64,000 nt of DNA from Pseudomonas sp. MN1F. Lineage in GTDB: Bacteria; Pseudomonadota; Gammaproteobacteria; Pseudomonadales; Pseudomonadaceae. Each line of letters begins with the position of its first letter. Positions within the stretch are counted from its first letter, which is position 1. Shown here in pieces: positions 52,843 through 60,944 of the stretch. The position numbers and the translations under genes are program-made. The stretch is taken from contig NZ_VZII01000051.1 in assembly GCF_009391885.1 (NCBI RefSeq), positions 1 through 64,000 of the forward strand, in the 5' to 3' direction. Under the pieces are notes generated by a model, which did no database searches, was not told the origin of the DNA, and saw only the letters and a program-made list of their open reading frames with translations.

Positions 52843-53616
52843 ATGAAGAAGCTGCTTGCTGTTGTCGCCGCTGTCGCGGCCTTCTCGGCCAATGCCGCCG
52901 AAACCCTCACCGTCGCCGCCACCCCGGTGCCGCATGCCGAGATCCTCAACTTCGTCAAACCTCAGCTGGCGAAAGAGGGCGTGGAGCTGAAGGTCAAGGA
53001 ATTCACCGACTACATCCAGCCGAACGTACAAGTCGCCGAAAAGCGCCTGGACGCCAACTTCTTCCAGCACCAGCCGTACCTGGATGAGTTCAACAAAGCC
53101 AAGGGCACCCACCTGGTCAGCGTAGCCGGCGTGCACATCGAGCCGCTGGGCGTGTACTCGGCCAAGATCAAGAAGCTCGATGAGCTGTCCTCCGGCGCCA
53201 CCGTGGTCATCCCCAACGACGCCACCAACGGCGGCCGCGCCTTGCTGCTGCTGGACAAGGCCGGTGTGATCAAGCTGAAGGACAACACCAACATCCTGTC
53301 GACCGTGAAGGACGTTGCCGAAAACCCGAAAAGCGTGAAATTCCGTGAGCTGGAAGCGGCCACCATCCCGCGCGTGCTGACCCAGGTCGATATCGCCCTG
53401 ATCAACACCAACTACGCGCTGGAAGCCAAGCTGAACCCGGAAAAAGACGCCCTGGCCATCGAAGGCAGCGACTCGCCATACGTGAACATCCTGGTTGCCC
53501 GCCCGGACAACAAGGACTCGGACGCGATGAAGAAGCTGGCAGCAGCGCTGCACTCGCCTGAGGTGAAGCAGTTCATCAACGAGAAGTACAAAGGCGCTGT
53601 GGTTCCGGCGTTCTGA
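52843..53616 (+). CDS. metQ: Methionine-binding periplasmic protein MetQ
   Basis: A 257-residue NlpA/MetQ family protein with a signal peptide (KKLLAVVAAVAAFSANA). No cysteine follows, so unlike E. coli MetQ it is not a lipoprotein. Family blocks are VAATPVPHAEILNFVKPQLAKEG, FQHQPYLDEFNKAKG, and VVIPNDATNGGRALLLLDKAGVIKL. The ATG at 52843 follows AAGGAG; an in-frame TTG precedes it. A hairpin follows at 53630. Confidence 0.93.
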   Translation: MKKLLAVVAAVAAFSANAAETLTVAATPVPHAEILNFVKPQLAKEGVELKVKEFTDYIQPNVQVAEKRLDANFFQHQPYLDEFNKAKGTHLVSVAGVHIEPLGVYSAKIKKLDELSSGATVVIPNDATNGGRALLLLDKAGVIKLKDNTNILSTVKDVAENPKSVKFRELEAATIPRVLTQVDIALINTNYALEAKLNPEKDALAIEGSDSPYVNILVARPDNKDSDAMKKLAAALHSPEVKQFINEKYKGAVVPAF

Positions 53617-53629
53617 TCCGAAACCCACG

Positions 53630-53649
53630 GGGCCGCTCTGCGGCCCTTT
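53630..53649 (+). terminator. Terminator of the metNIQ operon
   Basis: A 7-bp stem GGGCCGC/GCGGCCC with a TCT loop followed by TTT, 13 bp after the metQ stop. Confidence 0.75.
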
Positions 53650-53679
53650 GGCCAGCGATGAGGCCCTGACAGGCCATCA

Positions 53680-54312
53680 TCAATCCCGCTTTACCAGGCC
53701 GGGCAACTGCGCCACCAGCTTCTGGTTGTTGAACGGCGCCCGAATGAACCCCCGCTGACGGCCATCCGGCCCGACGATCGCCAGGTTGCCGCTGTGATCC
53801 ACGGTATACCCCGGCTTGCTGGTATCCGCCGGAATGAACGGAATGCTCAAGGCATTGGCCAGCTTCTGGGTATCGTCGATCGACCCCGCCACGCCGACGA
53901 AATCCTTGTCGAAATAGCCCAGGTACTGCTTCAGCTGGTTGGGCGTATCACGGTTCGGGTCCACGCTCACCAACACCACCTGCAACCGGTCCACTGCCTC
54001 CTTGGGCAGCTCGCTCTTCACCTGGCGCAACTGGGCCAGGGTGGTTGGGCAGATGTCCGGGCAGTAGGTGTAGCCGAAGAACAACAGTGACCATTTGCCC
54101 TTCAGGTCGTCCAGCTGCACCGGCTGGCCATCCTGGTTGGTCATGGTCACGTCGGCCACCGCGCGGCTCTGCGGCAACAGAATGATGCCGGCGTCGATCA
54201 GCTCGGCCGGGTTGAGCTGACCACGGCCATTGAGCACCTTGTTGACGGTAAGGCCCAGGATCAACGCGACCAGGGCGACGAGGATGAAGACGGTTTTCTG
54301 GGTTCGGGTCAT
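53680..54312 (-). CDS. SCO1/SenC copper chaperone for cytochrome oxidase
   Basis: A 210-residue membrane-anchored thioredoxin-fold protein with one N-terminal helix (TVFILVALVALILGLTVNKVL). The copper-binding motif CxxxC is in GYTYCPDICPTTLAQLRQ, with the downstream ligand histidine in TVDHSGNLAIVG. It delivers copper to the CuA centre of COX2. The ATG at 54312 overlaps the ctaB stop by 4 bp (ATGA); upstream frames are shadow sequence. Confidence 0.92.
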   Translation of the reverse strand: MTRTQKTVFILVALVALILGLTVNKVLNGRGQLNPAELIDAGIILLPQSRAVADVTMTNQDGQPVQLDDLKGKWSLLFFGYTYCPDICPTTLAQLRQVKSELPKEAVDRLQVVLVSVDPNRDTPNQLKQYLGYFDKDFVGVAGSIDDTQKLANALSIPFIPADTSKPGYTVDHSGNLAIVGPDGRQRGFIRAPFNNQKLVAQLPGLVKRD

Positions 54313-55202
54313 AGATTCAGCAACAGGTAGTGGTCGACGAGCAACGCGATGAACAGCGCGAACAGGTAGCCTATGGAGTACTTGAAGGTGCCGATCGCCG
54401 CGTGCGGCTGGCTGCCACGGTACAACACCCAGGCCCAATGCAGGAAGCGCAGGCCCAGTACCAGGGCGCAGGCCAGGTACAACAGGCCACTCATGTGGAT
54501 GGCAAACGGCAGCAGGCTCACCGCCAGCAATATCAGGCTGTACAGCAGGATATGCAGCTTGGTGTATCGCTCGCCATGGGTGACCGGCAGCATCGGGATA
54601 TCGGCCTTGGCGTACTCTTCCTTGCGGTGGATGGCCAAGGCCCAGAAGTGCGGTGGCGTCCAGGCGAAGATGATCAGCACCAGCAGCAGTGGCTCGGCGC
54701 TGACATGGCCGCTCACGGCGACCCAGCCAAGCAGCGGCGGTGCGGCGCCGGCCAGGCCGCCAATAACGATGTTCTGCGGTGTGGCACGCTTGAGAAAGCC
54801 GGTGTAGAGCACCGCGTAGCCGAGCAAGGAGGCCAGGGTCAGCCAGGCGGTGAGGGCGTTGGTGAACACCAGCAACAGGGCCATGCCAAGCAGCGCCAGG
54901 GCCAGGGCGAACAGCAACGCCGGCAACGGCTCGACCCGGCCCTGGGCCAATGGGCGCTTGTGGGTGCGCGCCATCAGCGCGTCGATGCGCCGGTCCACCA
55001 CGTGGTTGACCACTGCCGCGCTGCCCGCGCACAGGGCGATACCCAGGTTGCCGAACAGCAGCACGCTTGCGCTGACCCCGGCGCGGGTCGCCAGGAACAT
55101 GCCCGCCAGCGAAGTGATCAGCATCAGCACCACCACCTTGGGCTTGGTCAGCTCCAGGTAATCGCGCCAGCCGGCACGCCGTGCGCTCAGAAGCGTCGCC
55201 AC
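54309..55202 (-). CDS. ctaB: Protoheme IX farnesyltransferase (heme O synthase, CtaB/CyoE)
   Basis: A 297-residue UbiA-type prenyltransferase with about nine helices. It has the Asp-rich site NHVVDRRIDALMARTHKRPL and the second site around GDAEVYTKLH-like YAKADIPMLPVTHGERYT. It attaches a farnesyl group to heme B to make heme O for the oxidase. I chose GTG at 55202 (VATLLSARRAG), with GAGGAA upstream. It overlaps the ctaA stop by 16 bp. Confidence 0.93.
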   Translation of the reverse strand: MATLLSARRAGWRDYLELTKPKVVVLMLITSLAGMFLATRAGVSASVLLFGNLGIALCAGSAAVVNHVVDRRIDALMARTHKRPLAQGRVEPLPALLFALALALLGMALLLVFTNALTAWLTLASLLGYAVLYTGFLKRATPQNIVIGGLAGAAPPLLGWVAVSGHVSAEPLLLVLIIFAWTPPHFWALAIHRKEEYAKADIPMLPVTHGERYTKLHILLYSLILLAVSLLPFAIHMSGLLYLACALVLGLRFLHWAWVLYRGSQPHAAIGTFKYSIGYLFALFIALLVDHYLLLNL

Positions 55203-56266
55203 GAATCGTTCCTCATGTGATGGCTGATGCTTACCCCGGCTACAGGCCGCAGGCGCCAACCCTGGCCGACGCCGACGCGGACCTTGTCGACCACACGGAT
55301 GCGGTAGTTCACCAGCACCATGCTCAGCAGCAGCAACGCCCCGCCAGCGTTATGCGCGACGGCCACGGCCAGCGGCAGGTGGAACAGCACGTTACTGATG
55401 CCCAGGCCGACCTGCAGCGCCAGCGCCAGCAATACCCATCGAGCCAGGCCGGTCAGGCCACAGCGGTGCAGCTTCCAGCTGAGCATCAACAGCACGCAGG
55501 TCACCAACAGTGCACCCAGGCGATGGCTGATGTGAATGGCCGTGCGCGCATCGCTGTCCAGTTGCCCACCGAGGTAGTTGGGGCCGACATGCTGGGTCAA
55601 GTGGAAGCCGTTGCTGAAGTCTGCCGCCGGCCACCACTGGCCATGGCAGGTGGGCAGGTCGATGCAGGCGACCGCCGCATAGTTGGCACTGACCCAGCCA
55701 CCCAGGGCGATCTGACCGATCACTACCAGCAAGGCCAGCGCGGCTATCCGCCGTAGGCTGAGCGGCAGTTTCGGCAAGGGCGCAAAGGCCCGCGATAGAC
55801 GCAGGGATAGCAGGAACAGCAGGCTCAGGGTGGTAAAACCGCCGAGCAGGTGCGCAGTGACCACTTGCGGCCACAGCTTGAGGGTGACCGTCCACATGCC
55901 AAACGCTGCCTGAGCCAGCACCACGCCCAGCAACAGCAAGGGCAGGCGATAAGGCTGGCCATCGCGGGCATGCCGGCGCAGCGCCTGCAAGGCGAGCAGG
56001 GCGATCACCACGGCGAGGGTGCCAGCGAAGTAGCGGTGGACCATCTCGGCCCAGCCCTTGGCCTCTTCCACCGGGTGGTCGGGGAAGTGCAGCTCGGCAT
56101 GGGCCAGCTGCGCTTCGCTGTTAGGCACGCTGATGAAGCCATAGCAGCCGGGCCAATCAGGACAACCTAGCCCGGCGTGGGTCAGGCGGGTATAGGCACC
56201 GAGCAGCACGACCAGCAGTGCCAGCAGCGTGGCGAACACAGCGATGCGGAATCCGGGTCTGGCCAT
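55187..56266 (-). CDS. ctaA: Heme A synthase CtaA (COX15 family)
   Basis: A 359-residue membrane protein with about eight helices and paired histidines that bind heme. Examples are GLGCPDWPGCYGFI, EMVHRYFAGTLAV and HISHRLGALLVTCVLL, with AVAHNAGGALLLLSMVLV near the C-terminus. It oxidises the C8 methyl of heme O to the formyl group of heme A. The start ATG at 56266 precedes a hydrophobic segment. The stop lies inside the start of ctaB. Confidence 0.92.
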   Translation of the reverse strand: MARPGFRIAVFATLLALLVVLLGAYTRLTHAGLGCPDWPGCYGFISVPNSEAQLAHAELHFPDHPVEEAKGWAEMVHRYFAGTLAVVIALLALQALRRHARDGQPYRLPLLLLGVVLAQAAFGMWTVTLKLWPQVVTAHLLGGFTTLSLLFLLSLRLSRAFAPLPKLPLSLRRIAALALLVVIGQIALGGWVSANYAAVACIDLPTCHGQWWPAADFSNGFHLTQHVGPNYLGGQLDSDARTAIHISHRLGALLVTCVLLMLSWKLHRCGLTGLARWVLLALALQVGLGISNVLFHLPLAVAVAHNAGGALLLLSMVLVNYRIRVVDKVRVGVGQGWRLRPVAGVSISHHMRNDSWRRF

Positions 56267-56275
56267 GGCAGGCTC

Positions 56276-56857
56276 CTAGCCGATGTTGGACAGCTTGAGC
56301 AGGTGACGCAGGTCGTCGAGCACGTGCTTGCCATTGACCTTGCCGTCGTAGCGCAACACCAGGTTGCCGTGCGGGTCGACAATCCACAGTTGCGGGCCGG
56401 GTTCGCCAACCTTCTGCAGATAGCGCTGGGCATCCAGTGAATAGCGTTGCAGCTGTGGATACTCTCGCCCCAGCAGCGCCTGGTAGTCGCTGGCCAGTGG
56501 CTGGGCAGTGGCCAAGGCGTGGCTGGCGCGGCTGGCGTCGCGGCCCAGGCCGACCTGGATCTGCCGCACCAGGTACACCAGGCGCTGGCAATCCTCGGCG
56601 CAGGCCTCGGGCGCACTCACCAGCAGCTGCCAGCGTTCGTCCTCGCCCGCAATGCCGATATCGGCACGGCTCTCGCCGTTGCCAATCATCGCGCCGTGGT
56701 AGCTACGGCCCTCCGGCACCCAGAACTGGAGCTTGTACATGCAGGTGGCCAGGATCATCGGCCCGAGTACCACCAGCAGAATCAGAATCAGCTGCAAACG
56801 CCCGCGGGCTCTGGGCTTGCTACGTTCAGGCAGGTCCAGTGGAGTGGCGGTGGCCAT
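56276..56857 (-). CDS. Conserved cox-cluster membrane protein
   Basis: A 193-residue protein with one N-terminal helix (LQLILILLVVLGPMILATCMY) and a periplasmic domain with ERWQLLVSAPEACAEDCQRLVYLVRQIQVGLG and a C-terminal QLWIVDPHGNLVLRYD. The CAEDC cysteine pair suggests redox or copper chemistry in the SCO-like thioredoxin style, but the motif spacing differs. It is present in many proteobacterial cox clusters and is probably an assembly factor. The start at 56857 (MATATPLDLPE) overlaps the SURF1 gene end by 32 bp. Confidence 0.75.
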   Translation of the reverse strand: MATATPLDLPERSKPRARGRLQLILILLVVLGPMILATCMYKLQFWVPEGRSYHGAMIGNGESRADIGIAGEDERWQLLVSAPEACAEDCQRLVYLVRQIQVGLGRDASRASHALATAQPLASDYQALLGREYPQLQRYSLDAQRYLQKVGEPGPQLWIVDPHGNLVLRYDGKVNGKHVLDDLRHLLKLSNIG

Positions 56858-57563
56858 GCTGTTTCTCCTTGTTGTTATGCCAGCCGAAATAGAGGTAGAG
56901 CAGCACCAGCGCAGTGGCCAGGGCAAACCACTGCACGGCGTAACCGAGGTGTTTTTCCGGGCCCATCGCGACTACCGGCCAGTCCAGCCGATAAGCAGCC
57001 GGGCCGGGCTGCAGGCGTAACTCATGGGCGAAGCCTTCGCGATCGAGTTGCTGCCACACGTGCGCAGCGTCGACCGCAGTGAGCAGGTGCGGCCATTGCC
57101 CACCGGCCGGGTCGGGGTGCAGCTGGAAGGTACTGCCCGGCGCCACGTACACGGTCGCGTTCAGCGCCAGGGCTTGGTCGGGGGTGTCGAAATGCACCGG
57201 CACGCGGCGGTCCAGCCACGCCAGCCAGCCGCGGTTGACCAGCAGCCACAGGCCACTGGCCTGGTCATGGAAGGGCTGCAACAGCTCGACACCGGCCTGG
57301 CCATCACGTACGCGGTTGTCCAGCAACACGCTGTGTTCGGCGTCGAAGCGACCATAGAGATGCACCCGCCGGAAGGCAGAGTCCTGGGTCTGCAGCAGCT
57401 GAGTGGTGGCCAGCGGGGCGTCGACCTCACGCTGGGCATAGGTCTCCAGCAGGACGCGCTTCTCTTCGGCCCGGCCGAGCTGCCAGCAGCCAAGCGCAAT
57501 CAACCCCGGCAGCAGCGCAAGCACCACCAGGGTCGGTATCCAGCCTGGGCGAAACCGCCTCAT
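56826..57563 (-). CDS. SURF1 family cytochrome oxidase assembly protein
   Basis: A 245-residue protein with two membrane helices: PTLVVLALLPGLIALGCWQLGRAEEK at the N-terminus and YAVQWFALATALVLLYLYF near the C-terminus. They flank a periplasmic domain with the family signatures GCWQLGRA and GLWLLVNRGWLAW. It helps insert heme A into subunit I. I chose ATG at 57563 (MRRFRPGW). Confidence 0.88.
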   Translation of the reverse strand: MRRFRPGWIPTLVVLALLPGLIALGCWQLGRAEEKRVLLETYAQREVDAPLATTQLLQTQDSAFRRVHLYGRFDAEHSVLLDNRVRDGQAGVELLQPFHDQASGLWLLVNRGWLAWLDRRVPVHFDTPDQALALNATVYVAPGSTFQLHPDPAGGQWPHLLTAVDAAHVWQQLDREGFAHELRLQPGPAAYRLDWPVVAMGPEKHLGYAVQWFALATALVLLYLYFGWHNNKEKQHGHRHSTGPA

Positions 57564-57626
57564 CGCAGCCTCGCCGGGCCAATCGCTATACTTATCCACA
57601 TCACCGCATCCCCCCGGAGAAGCGCC

Positions 57627-57830
57627 ATGCTCAAGGCCGCGATTGTCCTGATGCTGTTGGCCACGGTTGCCAGCCTGTTCAGTGGCCTGGTGTTCTTGGT
57701 CAAGGACGATGAAAACTCGACCCGCCTGCTAAAAGCCCTGACCGTGCGGGTGGCCCTCGCCACCCTGACCATCGGCCTGGTGGCCTGGGGCTTCATCAGT
57801 GGTCAGCTGGTGTCTCACGCACCGTTCTGA
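57627..57830 (+). CDS. DUF2909 twin-transmembrane protein on the opposite strand of the cox cluster
   Basis: A 67-residue protein with two membrane helices (LKAAIVLMLLATVASLFSGLVFLV and LTVRVALATLTIGLVAWGFISG) and a short charged loop KDDENSTRLLKA, the DUF2909 pattern. The ATG at 57627 follows a GGAG site. It is the only plus-strand gene inside the cox cluster. Its stop and that of cox3 abut in TGATCA. Function unknown; a small oxidase accessory subunit is possible. Confidence 0.85.
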   Translation: MLKAAIVLMLLATVASLFSGLVFLVKDDENSTRLLKALTVRVALATLTIGLVAWGFISGQLVSHAPF

Positions 57831-58718
57831 TCACAGCACATACACAAAGATGAACAGCCCAACCCACACCACATCGACGAAGTGCCAGTACCAGCTCGCC
57901 GCCTCGAAACCGAAGTGCTTGTCGGGGTTGAAGTGCCCGCGCAGGATGCGCACGAACATCACGATCAGGATGATCGTGCCCAAGGTCACGTGGGCCCCGT
58001 GGAAACCCGTGAGCATGAAGAACGTCGCGCCATAGATGCCCGAGCCCAGGGTCAGCCCCAGCTTGGTGTAGGCCTCGTGGTACTCGTAGGCCTGCAGGGT
58101 GATGAAGCTGATACCCAGGAAGATGGTCAGCGCCATCCAGAATTTCAGCGGACCACGATGGTCACGGCGCAGGGCGTGGTGAGCGATGGTGATGGTCACG
58201 CTGGAACTGACCAGCAGGATGGTGTTGATCAACGGCAGGTGCCACGGGTTGATCACTTCCTTGGGCGGCGGGAACAGTTTCGGGTCCGGTGTGTGCAGCA
58301 ACGGCCAGGCGAACTCGAAGCTCGGCCATAGCATGTGGGCGATGCCCTTGTGCCCCTCGCCACCCAGCCAGGGCCCGGCCAGCACACGCACGTAGAACAG
58401 CGCGCCGAAGAAGGCCATGAAGAACATCACTTCCGAGAAGATGAACCAGCTCATGCCCCAGCGGAACGAGCGGTCCAGCTGCGGGCTGTAAAGCCCGGCG
58501 CGGCTCTCGCGGACCACCGAGCCGAACCAGCCGAACAGCATGTAGGCCAGGAACAGCGCGCCAACGAAGAAGATCAGCGGCCCGTGCGAGGACGGGTGGC
58601 CGGCCTTGATGTCGTTGAACCAGGTGCCCAGGCCGAACACCGTGATGAACATGCCGATGGTGGCGATGATCGGCCACTTGCTCTGCGCCGGAACGTAGTA
58701 GTGCTCATGACTTGCCAT
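57831..58718 (-). CDS. ctaE: Cytochrome c oxidase subunit III
   Basis: A 295-residue membrane protein with seven helices. The N-terminus SHEHYYVPAQSKWPI is typical, GMSWFIFSEVMFFMAFFGALFYVRV holds the conserved membrane glutamate, and AYEYHEAYTKLGLTLGSGIYGATFFMLTGFHGAHV and WYWHFVDVVWVGLFIFVYVL are classical COX3 blocks. It stabilises the proton pathways of the aa3 oxidase. The ATG at 58718 has a GGAG site. Confidence 0.97.
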   Translation of the reverse strand: MASHEHYYVPAQSKWPIIATIGMFITVFGLGTWFNDIKAGHPSSHGPLIFFVGALFLAYMLFGWFGSVVRESRAGLYSPQLDRSFRWGMSWFIFSEVMFFMAFFGALFYVRVLAGPWLGGEGHKGIAHMLWPSFEFAWPLLHTPDPKLFPPPKEVINPWHLPLINTILLVSSSVTITIAHHALRRDHRGPLKFWMALTIFLGISFITLQAYEYHEAYTKLGLTLGSGIYGATFFMLTGFHGAHVTLGTIILIVMFVRILRGHFNPDKHFGFEAASWYWHFVDVVWVGLFIFVYVL

Positions 58719-58734
58719 TGCTGTTCTCCTTCCC

Positions 58735-59301
58735 TCAACGGGCGCCCTGGACGTCCTGTACCGCGGCATGGGCAACCGGCGGGTGACGCGCAGTGATGTC
58801 GAACAAGGTGTAGGCCAGTGTCAGGTGCTTCACGCTGGCCGGCAGATCGCGGTCGACGATGAAGCGCACCGGCATCTCGATGCGTTCGCCGGGCTGCAGC
58901 ACCTGCTGGGTAAAGCAGAAGCACTCAGTCTTGTGGAAATATGCCGCGGCCTCAGCCGGGGTAATGCTGGGTATCGCTTGCGCACTCATCGGCCGGTTGG
59001 TCGGGTTGTGCGCGACGAAGATCATCTGGTTCACCGCCCCCGGGTTGACCTCGAGCTCGTCACCGGTGGAGTAGAAGTCCCAGACCATGTCGCTGGCGTT
59101 GGTCGACATGAACTGCACCCGCACCGAGCGCGTCGGGTCGCTGACCTGGCTGCCCTCGTACTGCCCGCCAGTCTTGCCATTGATGCCGAAGGCCTTGCAC
59201 ATCACGTCATACATCGGCACCAGGGCAAAACCGAAACCGAACATCACCACTGTCAGCAGCAGCAGGCGGGTGACCAGCTGCTTGAGAGGCGAGCCTTTCA
59301 T
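58735..59301 (-). CDS. ctaG: Cytochrome c oxidase assembly protein CtaG (Cox11)
   Basis: A 188-residue protein with one N-terminal helix (RLLLLTVVMFGFGFALVPMYDVMC) and the periplasmic copper-binding domain with AAAYFHKTECFCFTQQVLQPGER (CxC-type copper site). It delivers copper to the CuB centre of subunit I. The gene lies between subunits I and III in the cluster. Confidence 0.94.
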   Translation of the reverse strand: MKGSPLKQLVTRLLLLTVVMFGFGFALVPMYDVMCKAFGINGKTGGQYEGSQVSDPTRSVRVQFMSTNASDMVWDFYSTGDELEVNPGAVNQMIFVAHNPTNRPMSAQAIPSITPAEAAAYFHKTECFCFTQQVLQPGERIEMPVRFIVDRDLPASVKHLTLAYTLFDITARHPPVAHAAVQDVQGAR

Positions 59302-59311
59302 GGCAGCGCTC

Positions 59312-60901
59312 CTACTTCACTTCCGGCGGGGTCTGGAAGGTGTGGTAAGGCGCTGGCGAGGGGATCGACCATTCCAGGCCCTCGGCGCCGTCCCAGGGCT
59401 TGGCCGGGGCGGGTGCGCCGCCACGGATGCACTTGATGACGATGAACAGGAAGAACAGCTGCGTGGTGCCGAACAGGAAGGCGCCGATCGACGACACCAT
59501 GTTGAAGTCGGCGAACTGCAGGTTGTAGTCGGGAATACGCCGCGGCATGCCAGCCAGGCCCACGAAGTGCATCGGGAAAAAGGCCATGTTCATGCCGACG
59601 AACGACAGCCAGAAATGCAGCTTGCCGAGGGTTTCGTCATACATGTGGCCGGTCCACTTCGGCAGCCAGTAGTAGGCCGAGGCAAAGATGCCGAAGATCG
59701 CCCCGGGTACCAGCACATAGTGGAAGTGCGCCACCACGAAGTAGGTATCGTGGTACTGGAAGTCCGCCGGAGCGATGGCCAGCATCAGCCCGGAGAAGCC
59801 ACCGATGGTGAACAGGATGACGAAGGCGATGGCGAACAGCATCGGCGTCTCGAAGCTGAGCGAGCCTTCCCACATGGTGCTGACCCAGTTGAATACCTTC
59901 ACGCCTGTGGGCACCGCGATGAGCATGGTGGCGTACATGAAGAACAGCTCGCCGACCACCGGGATGCCGACCACGAACATGTGGTGGGCCCAGACGATGA
60001 ACGACAGGAAGGCAATGGCGCCGGTGGCGTACACCATCGAGGTGTAGCCGAACAGCGGCTTGCGCGAAAACGCCGGGATGATCGAGCTGACCGCGCCGAA
60101 GGCCGGCAGGATCATGATGTACACCTCGGGGTGGCCAAAGAACCAGAACACATGCTGGAACAGCACCGGGTCACCGCCGCCGGCGGCACTGAAGAAGCTG
60201 GTGCCGAAGTGGATGTCCATCAGCATCATGGTCACCACGCCGGCCAGCACCGGCATCACCGCGATCAGCAGAAATGCGGTGATCAGCCAGGTCCAGACGA
60301 ACAGCGGCATCTTCATCAGGGTCATGCCCGGGGCGCGCAGGTTGAGGATGGTGGCGATCACGTTGATCGCGCCCATGATCGAGCTGATGCCCATCAGGTG
60401 GATGGCGAAGATGAAGAAGGTGACGCTGGCGGGCGCATAGGTGGTCGACAGCGGGGCGTAGAAGGTCCAGCCGAAGTTCGGCCCGCCGCCCGGGCTGAAC
60501 AGGGTCGAGACCAGCAGCAGGAAGGCTGCGGGCAGCAGCCAGAAGCTGAAGTTGTTCATCCGCGGCAGGGCCATGTCGGGCGCGCCGATCATCAGCGGGA
60601 TCATCCAGTTGGCCAGGCCGACAAAGGCTGGCATGACCGCGCCGAACACCATGATCAGGCCATGCATGGTGGTCATCTGGTTGAAGAACGCCGGCTCGAC
60701 GATCTGCAGCCCAGGCTGGAACAGCTCGGCGCGGATGACCATGGCGAACGAGCCGCCGAGCAGGAACATCATGAAGGCGAACCATAGGTACATCGTGCCG
60801 ATGTCCTTGTGGTTGGTGGTCAGCACCCAGCGCATCAGGCCCTTGGCCGGGCCGTGGGCGTGCTCATGGCCGTGGGCGTGGTCGTCGATCACTGCACTCA
60901 T
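59312..60901 (-). CDS. ctaD: Cytochrome c oxidase subunit I
   Basis: A 529-residue heme-copper oxidase subunit with 12 helices. It has TTNHKDIGTMYLWFAF at the N-terminus, WFFGHPEVYIMILPAFGAVS (CuB His and Tyr of the active site, with the glutamate), a GAIAFLSFIVWAHHMFVVG double histidine (CuB) and HDTYFVVAHFHYVLVPG (heme a3 and a ligands). It is an A-type oxidase. The N-terminal DDHAHGHEHAHG is histidine-rich and probably species-variable. I chose ATG at 60901 (MSAVIDDHAHG). Confidence 0.98.
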   Translation of the reverse strand: MSAVIDDHAHGHEHAHGPAKGLMRWVLTTNHKDIGTMYLWFAFMMFLLGGSFAMVIRAELFQPGLQIVEPAFFNQMTTMHGLIMVFGAVMPAFVGLANWMIPLMIGAPDMALPRMNNFSFWLLPAAFLLLVSTLFSPGGGPNFGWTFYAPLSTTYAPASVTFFIFAIHLMGISSIMGAINVIATILNLRAPGMTLMKMPLFVWTWLITAFLLIAVMPVLAGVVTMMLMDIHFGTSFFSAAGGGDPVLFQHVFWFFGHPEVYIMILPAFGAVSSIIPAFSRKPLFGYTSMVYATGAIAFLSFIVWAHHMFVVGIPVVGELFFMYATMLIAVPTGVKVFNWVSTMWEGSLSFETPMLFAIAFVILFTIGGFSGLMLAIAPADFQYHDTYFVVAHFHYVLVPGAIFGIFASAYYWLPKWTGHMYDETLGKLHFWLSFVGMNMAFFPMHFVGLAGMPRRIPDYNLQFADFNMVSSIGAFLFGTTQLFFLFIVIKCIRGGAPAPAKPWDGAEGLEWSIPSPAPYHTFQTPPEVK

Positions 60902-60944
60902 GTCCTGTCTCCTGCAATCCATTGATTGCCGCGAGTAACCCGGT

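Noticed and set aside
59087..60787. 566-codon plus-strand frame over the COX1 gene
   Set aside because: Repetitive His/Asp/Glu/Gln composition is typical of the antisense of a membrane protein gene; COX1 is unmistakable on the other strand.
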